Positions 6,213 to 8,731 of a DNA stretch of 8,731 nucleotides are shown in pieces. Made by a program: the position numbers and the translations under genes. The first letter of the stretch is position 1. The number at the start of each line of letters is the position of its first letter. Below the pieces are notes generated by a model. That model was not told the DNA's origin, did not search any database, and worked only from the letters and a program-made list of their open reading frames with translations. Origin of the DNA: Candidatus Atribacteria bacterium (GTDB lineage: Bacteria; Atribacterota; Atribacteria; Atribacterales; Atribacteraceae); the NCBI GenBank assembly GCA_018056205.1, contig JAGPGC010000036.1:1-8731 (forward strand), given 5' to 3'.

Positions 6213-7979
6213 TTGATAAATTTAGAATATCGCTTGGTAAAATCGATTTATGATATTCAACCACTTTTAACATCTTTGAATGAAAATTCAATCATTGCCA
6301 TTGATACTGAAACTACTGGGCTTGATCCCATTCAAAATCGAATTAGGACTATTCAAATTGCTACTCAAAACCAACCTGCGATCATGATCGATCTTTGGGG
6401 AGCATCCTCCGCTATTATTATTTCATTGAAAAAAATCCTCGCTTCCCCTGCTCTTAAAGTTTTTCACAATGCAAAATTTGATCTAAAGTTTTTAAGAAAT
6501 TCTGGATTTTTTGTTCAGGGTCCCTATTTTGACACCATGTTAGCAGCACAAATTTTGTCAGCCGGCCAAAAAATTCAAGGATTTAAGTTATCCGATTTAG
6601 TTCAAGAGGAATTAAAAATTGATCTTCCAAAAGAGTTGCAAAACAGCGATTGGAAAGGTGAATTAAGTTCCGAACAAATAAATTATGCAGTTCGTGATGC
6701 CCAAGTATTGCTGGAAATTTATCCTAGTCTACTTTCCAAATTAGAAAATTTAAACTTATACCCTACTGCTGAATTAGAGTTTGATTGTCTTCCCGCTGTG
6801 GTAGACATGGAATTAAGTGGCATGTACCTTCATGTTGAAAAATGGGAAAAATTAACTGAAGAATTGGAAAATATTCAAAATGATTTAGCTTTGACTCTCC
6901 GTCAAAGACTTAATGAAGGGTTTAAAAGAATACCACAATTACCGTTTATGGATAATTTACCAACTGAGCCACCACTTCTTAATTTAGATAGTCCTAAACA
7001 AATGTTGGAAGCCTTGCAGAGGTTAGGTATTCCCTTAAAAACCACTTCTCATGAAGAATTATCCCAATTAAGTCGTAAGTTTCCAGTTATTCAAGCCTTA
7101 ATCGATTATCGTAAGGTAACCAAGGTTTTACAATCTTTTGCCAGCACCCTACCCAAGTTTATCCACCCTGTTACCAGAAGAATTCACCCTGATTATTGGC
7201 AAATTGGAACTGCTACCGGACGTTTTTCCTGTAGAAACCCCAACCTTCAACAAATCCCTCGAGATAAAGTTTTTCGAGAATGCTTTATTCCTGCCGAAGG
7301 AAAAGTTTTAATAATTGGCGATTATTCTCAAGTCGAACTCCGTGTTGCCGCTGAAATTAGCCGTGACCAAAGAATGATCGACGCTTTTCAACAAAATCAA
7401 GATATCCATTGTTTGACTGCCTCGCTTTTAATTGGTAAGAATATCAGTTCGGTTACGAAAGAAGAAAGGCAAGCAGCAAAGGCTGTCAATTTTGGGCTTT
7501 TATATGCAATGGGGGCTCGTGGATTAAAGCTCTATGCACAAAATTCTTATAATGTCGAGATGACCGATCAACAAGCTATTGATTTTCGAAAACGTTTCTT
7601 TGAAGTTTATCAAGGAATAGCTTCCTGGCAAAAAGAACTCAGCTCCAGTCACCTTAAGGAAATTCGAACCCTCAATGGACGATTGCGATCCTGGGAAGAT
7701 CAACCTAAAATTACCGAGCTTTTCAATACCCCCATCCAGGGAACAGCTGCCGATATCATTAAACAAGCTATGGCTAAGTCTTTCCCCTTCTTATATAGCA
7801 ATGGTATCCATCTCATTGGGACAGTCCATGATGAAATTTTACTTGAATCCCCTCAAGAAAAAGCCGAAGAAGCTTCCCATTTCTTGAAAGAAACGATGAT
7901 AAACGCCGGGAAAAAATTTATTCAACAGGTTCCCATTGAAGTAGATGTGGTTATTGCAAATAATTGGTCTGAAAAGTGA
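6213..7979 (+). CDS. polA: Family A DNA polymerase with 3'-5' exonuclease domain, lacking the 5' nuclease domain
   Basis: This 588-residue enzyme copies DNA and proofreads. The N-terminal DEDDy exonuclease (about 1-190) has all active-site residues: Asp31 and Glu33 (AIDTETTG), Asp90 (HNAKFDLKFL), and Tyr158/Asp162 (YAVRDAQ). The polymerase domain shows TATGRFSCRNPNLQQIP, motif A GDYSQVELR (Asp370), motif B RQAAKAVNFGLLYAMGA (Arg419, Lys423, Phe427, Tyr431) and motif C VHDEI (Asp540). Length is that of a Klenow-like core. The 5' nuclease domain of classical Pol I (about 300 residues) is absent, as in the Aquifex-type and some phage polymerases. In motif B, Ala432 replaces the Gly that normally follows the Tyr. 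The start is TTG: AAAGGA at 6196-6201 lies 11 bases before it, and an in-frame stop at 6192-6194 limits upstream extension. A role in Okazaki-fragment repair would need a separate 5' nuclease. Whether a full Pol I also exists in the genome is unknown. Confidence 0.95.
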   Translation: MINLEYRLVKSIYDIQPLLTSLNENSIIAIDTETTGLDPIQNRIRTIQIATQNQPAIMIDLWGASSAIIISLKKILASPALKVFHNAKFDLKFLRNSGFFVQGPYFDTMLAAQILSAGQKIQGFKLSDLVQEELKIDLPKELQNSDWKGELSSEQINYAVRDAQVLLEIYPSLLSKLENLNLYPTAELEFDCLPAVVDMELSGMYLHVEKWEKLTEELENIQNDLALTLRQRLNEGFKRIPQLPFMDNLPTEPPLLNLDSPKQMLEALQRLGIPLKTTSHEELSQLSRKFPVIQALIDYRKVTKVLQSFASTLPKFIHPVTRRIHPDYWQIGTATGRFSCRNPNLQQIPRDKVFRECFIPAEGKVLIIGDYSQVELRVAAEISRDQRMIDAFQQNQDIHCLTASLLIGKNISSVTKEERQAAKAVNFGLLYAMGARGLKLYAQNSYNVEMTDQQAIDFRKRFFEVYQGIASWQKELSSSHLKEIRTLNGRLRSWEDQPKITELFNTPIQGTAADIIKQAMAKSFPFLYSNGIHLIGTVHDEILLESPQEKAEEASHFLKETMINAGKKFIQQVPIEVDVVIANNWSEK

Positions 7980-8012
7980 ATATCTATAGAATTTTTTGAG
8001 AAGGAGAAGTAA

Positions 8013-8435
8013 ATGTCGGTTGGTGAGCATATCGATTTTCATTGTCCTAGCTGTAATTCACTGCAAACAGTTGAAATCTGGAGATCAATTAATACCAAAG
8101 AAAACCCCGAGTTGAAAACCGAACTTTTTGAGGGAAGAATTAACGTTTTTCATTGTCTTGAGTGTGATTTCGAAGGAAGTCTTCCGGTAGATCTGCTTTA
8201 TCATGATGTTGAAAAACAGTTTTGTGTTCAGTTTTTCCCCTTTGAATGGGTACTTGATGAAAATTTCATTAAAAGATTTCACTTTAAAGACGGAAATGTG
8301 ATTTTAATTTTACCGGAAGATAATCTTAATCTTCCAGCTTATCTTCGTAATTTTCAAATAACTTTTAATATGAACGAAATGATTCGATATATTATTTTTC
8401 TAGAAAAAGTCCTTCAGGCTGACAAAAAAATATGA
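8013..8435 (+). CDS. CpXC domain-containing protein (putative metal-binding)
   Basis: This 140-residue soluble protein has no signal peptide or membrane segment. It begins HIDFHCPSC (Cys11, Cys14), then 'EIWRSINTKENPELKTELFEGRIN' followed by HCLEC (Cys48, Cys51) and VDLLYHDVEKQFCVQFFP. The pattern of a Cys-Pro-x-Cys pair, the 'in...npeL...l..g.iN' linker and a second Cys-x-x-Cys is that of the CpXC family. In that family the four cysteines are thought to bind a metal ion, and the biochemical role is unknown. AAGGAG (8001-8006) lies 6 bases before the ATG. The gene follows the polymerase stop by 33 bases with no visible terminator, so the two are probably co-transcribed. Its 3' end is overlapped by the U-tract of the converging small RNA. 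Confidence 0.85.
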   Translation: MSVGEHIDFHCPSCNSLQTVEIWRSINTKENPELKTELFEGRINVFHCLECDFEGSLPVDLLYHDVEKQFCVQFFPFEWVLDENFIKRFHFKDGNVILILPEDNLNLPAYLRNFQITFNMNEMIRYIIFLEKVLQADKKI

Positions 8436-8440
8436 AAATA

Positions 8441-8457
8441 AAAAAACCACAGATTCC
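8441..8457 (-). terminator. 3' end of the small RNA: closing-helix strand followed by U-tract
   Basis: On the minus strand GGAAUCUGUGG (8457-8447) is followed at once by six U (8446-8441) and further U-rich sequence down to about 8421. The stem partner is the far 5' end of the RNA, not a nearby arm, so termination would rely on the long-range P1 helix. That is unusual but plausible for a compactly folded RNA. The U-rich tail runs into the last codons of the CpXC gene on the other strand. Confidence 0.45.
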
Positions 8458-8575
8458 AACAAACCTTCCAACTTTAATTTTTTCTTCGAGGAATTCGAGC
8501 TCTCCAACTCCCCGTAGGAACATCAGATTTGCATCCTCAGTTCTTAAAGTTATCCAATTTCTCGGAACCTGTGGT
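8441..8575 (-). ncRNA. Stand-alone structured small RNA, class not recognised
   Basis: The RNA is numbered from its predicted 5' end at 8575, so RNA position n is 8576-n. P1 pairs CCACAGGUUCC (2-12) with GGAAUCUGUGG (119-129), 11 of 11 including one G-U. It continues inward through GAGAAAUU (13-20) against GGUUUGUU (111-118) with one mismatch, then a 3x3 purine loop (GGA 21-23 / GAA 108-110). P2 is AACUUUAA (25-32) with UUAAAGUU (99-106), perfect 8 bp. P3 (33-58) is GAAC/GUUC, a UGA/GAU internal loop (possible tandem G-A), then GGAU/AUCU capped by a GCAA (GNRA) tetraloop. P4 (62-89) is CGGGGAGUU/AAUUCCUCG plus a short top. An A-rich linker (90-98) completes a three-way junction, and U6 follows P1. 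About eight pairs are wobbles that would be A-C mismatches in the opposite transcript, which fixes the strand. End-closed architecture recalls 6S RNA, but no 6S, SRP, tmRNA or riboswitch core was recognised. Confidence 0.75.
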
Positions 8576-8581
8576 AATTAT

Positions 8582-8610
8582 ATTAAACACCAAATTCCGT
8601 AAAATGTCAA
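8582..8610 (-). promoter_or_regulatory. Promoter of the small RNA (TTGACA-N17-TTTAAT)
   Basis: Reading the minus strand, a perfect -35 TTGACA (8610-8605) and a -10 TTTAAT (8587-8582, one base from consensus) are separated by exactly 17 bases. A start 7 bases past the -10 falls at 8575, one base before the first paired base of the fold. This is the best promoter in the window, and its agreement with the independent fold is strong support for the RNA gene. Confidence 0.75.
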
Positions 8611-8617
8611 GACCAAT

Positions 8618-8644
8618 TTTCTTATTTAAAAGATTATTAAGAAA
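8618..8644. promoter_or_regulatory. Inverted repeat between the small RNA promoter and the next gene
   Basis: TTTCTTA (8618-8624) and TAAGAAA (8638-8644) are perfect reverse complements with a 13-base spacer. They sit 7 bases upstream of the small-RNA -35 box and about 40 bases upstream of the ATG at 8685. They could be a regulator site for either direction, but the sequence is AT-rich and chance is possible. Confidence 0.25.
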
Positions 8645-8684
8645 TTAATATTCAAAAATTATTCAAAAGAAAGAAGCTAAAAAT

Positions 8685-8731
8685 ATGGTAAAGCATTGGC
8701 TTAGTCAAGAAGAATCAATCAAATACCTTAG
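8685..8731 (+). CDS. Partial gene, possible excisionase/MerR-type helix-turn-helix protein (N-terminus only)
   Basis: ATG at 8685 opens a frame of 15 codons to the window edge, reading MVKHWLSQEESIKYL. The pattern (aromatic/Leu, Ser/Thr, x-E-E/A-A/S-x-x-Y-L) is the usual start of excisionase-family and other MerR-like winged helix DNA-binding proteins, in which the next residues are commonly G-V/I-S. The purine-rich AAGAAG at 8671-8676 is a possible ribosome site 8 bases upstream. It is divergent from the small RNA gene. Only 15 residues are seen, so the family call is tentative. Confidence 0.45.
   Translation, partial: MVKHWLSQEESIKYL

Noticed and set aside
8486..8505. Adjacent EcoRI and SacI sites (GAATTCGAGCTC), identical to the start of a common cloning polylinker, suggesting vector contamination.
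   Set aside because: The match stops after these 12 bases. The sequence lies inside arm P4 of the RNA fold, where it pairs with its partner strand, and the surrounding sequence is native in style.
8447..8574. A MITE with terminal inverted repeats CCACAGATTCC / GGAACCTGTGG.
   Set aside because: No target-site duplication is seen at the edges. The pairing is better as minus-strand RNA (G-U pairs become A-C mismatches otherwise), and a promoter and U-tract fit an RNA gene.

Overview
This is an AT-rich bacterial window with dense, clean gene structure, purine-rich ribosome binding sites and two TTG starts. A periplasmic-adaptor / MacB-type efflux operon together with a TolC-like signal-peptide fragment suggests a cell with two membranes. 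A deep-branching anaerobic lineage such as Atribacterota would fit this gene mix, but that is a guess from style and content, not a phylogenetic result.

Region 1 (1-2549) is the end of a tripartite efflux operon on the + strand. It holds the C-terminus of a HlyD/MacA-type adaptor, a MacB/LolD-type ABC ATPase (191-955) and a separate FtsX/MacB-type permease (961-2178). Then comes a small ORF (2298-2549) that looks like the secreted N-terminus of a TolC-family protein with the rest missing. Region 2 (2675-4698) is a two-component pair, an OmpR-family response regulator and its histidine kinase, joined by a 4-base ATGA overlap. Its position suggests that it controls the efflux operon or answers the same envelope stress. 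Region 3 (4720-5823, - strand) is D-alanine--D-alanine ligase, convergent with the kinase.

Region 4 (5824-6212) is non-coding. It holds a GC-rich compound palindrome of dispersed-repeat type (about 5952-6054) and, further on, a good promoter for region 5. Region 5 (6213-8435) is a probable two-gene unit. The first gene is a 588-residue family A DNA polymerase with a 3'-5' exonuclease domain but no 5' nuclease domain. The second is a small CpXC-domain protein with two Cys-x-x-Cys pairs.

Region 6 (8436-8731) holds the most interesting signal, a stand-alone structured RNA gene on the - strand (about 8575 down to 8441). It has a TTGACA-N17-TTTAAT promoter that places the transcript start at the first base of the fold. 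Its 5' and 3' ends close an 11-bp helix, the interior folds as a three-way junction with a GNRA tetraloop, and a U-tract follows. Many G-U wobbles fix the strand. I do not recognise its class. A partial gene starting at 8685, divergent from the RNA, begins like an excisionase/MerR-type helix-turn-helix protein.
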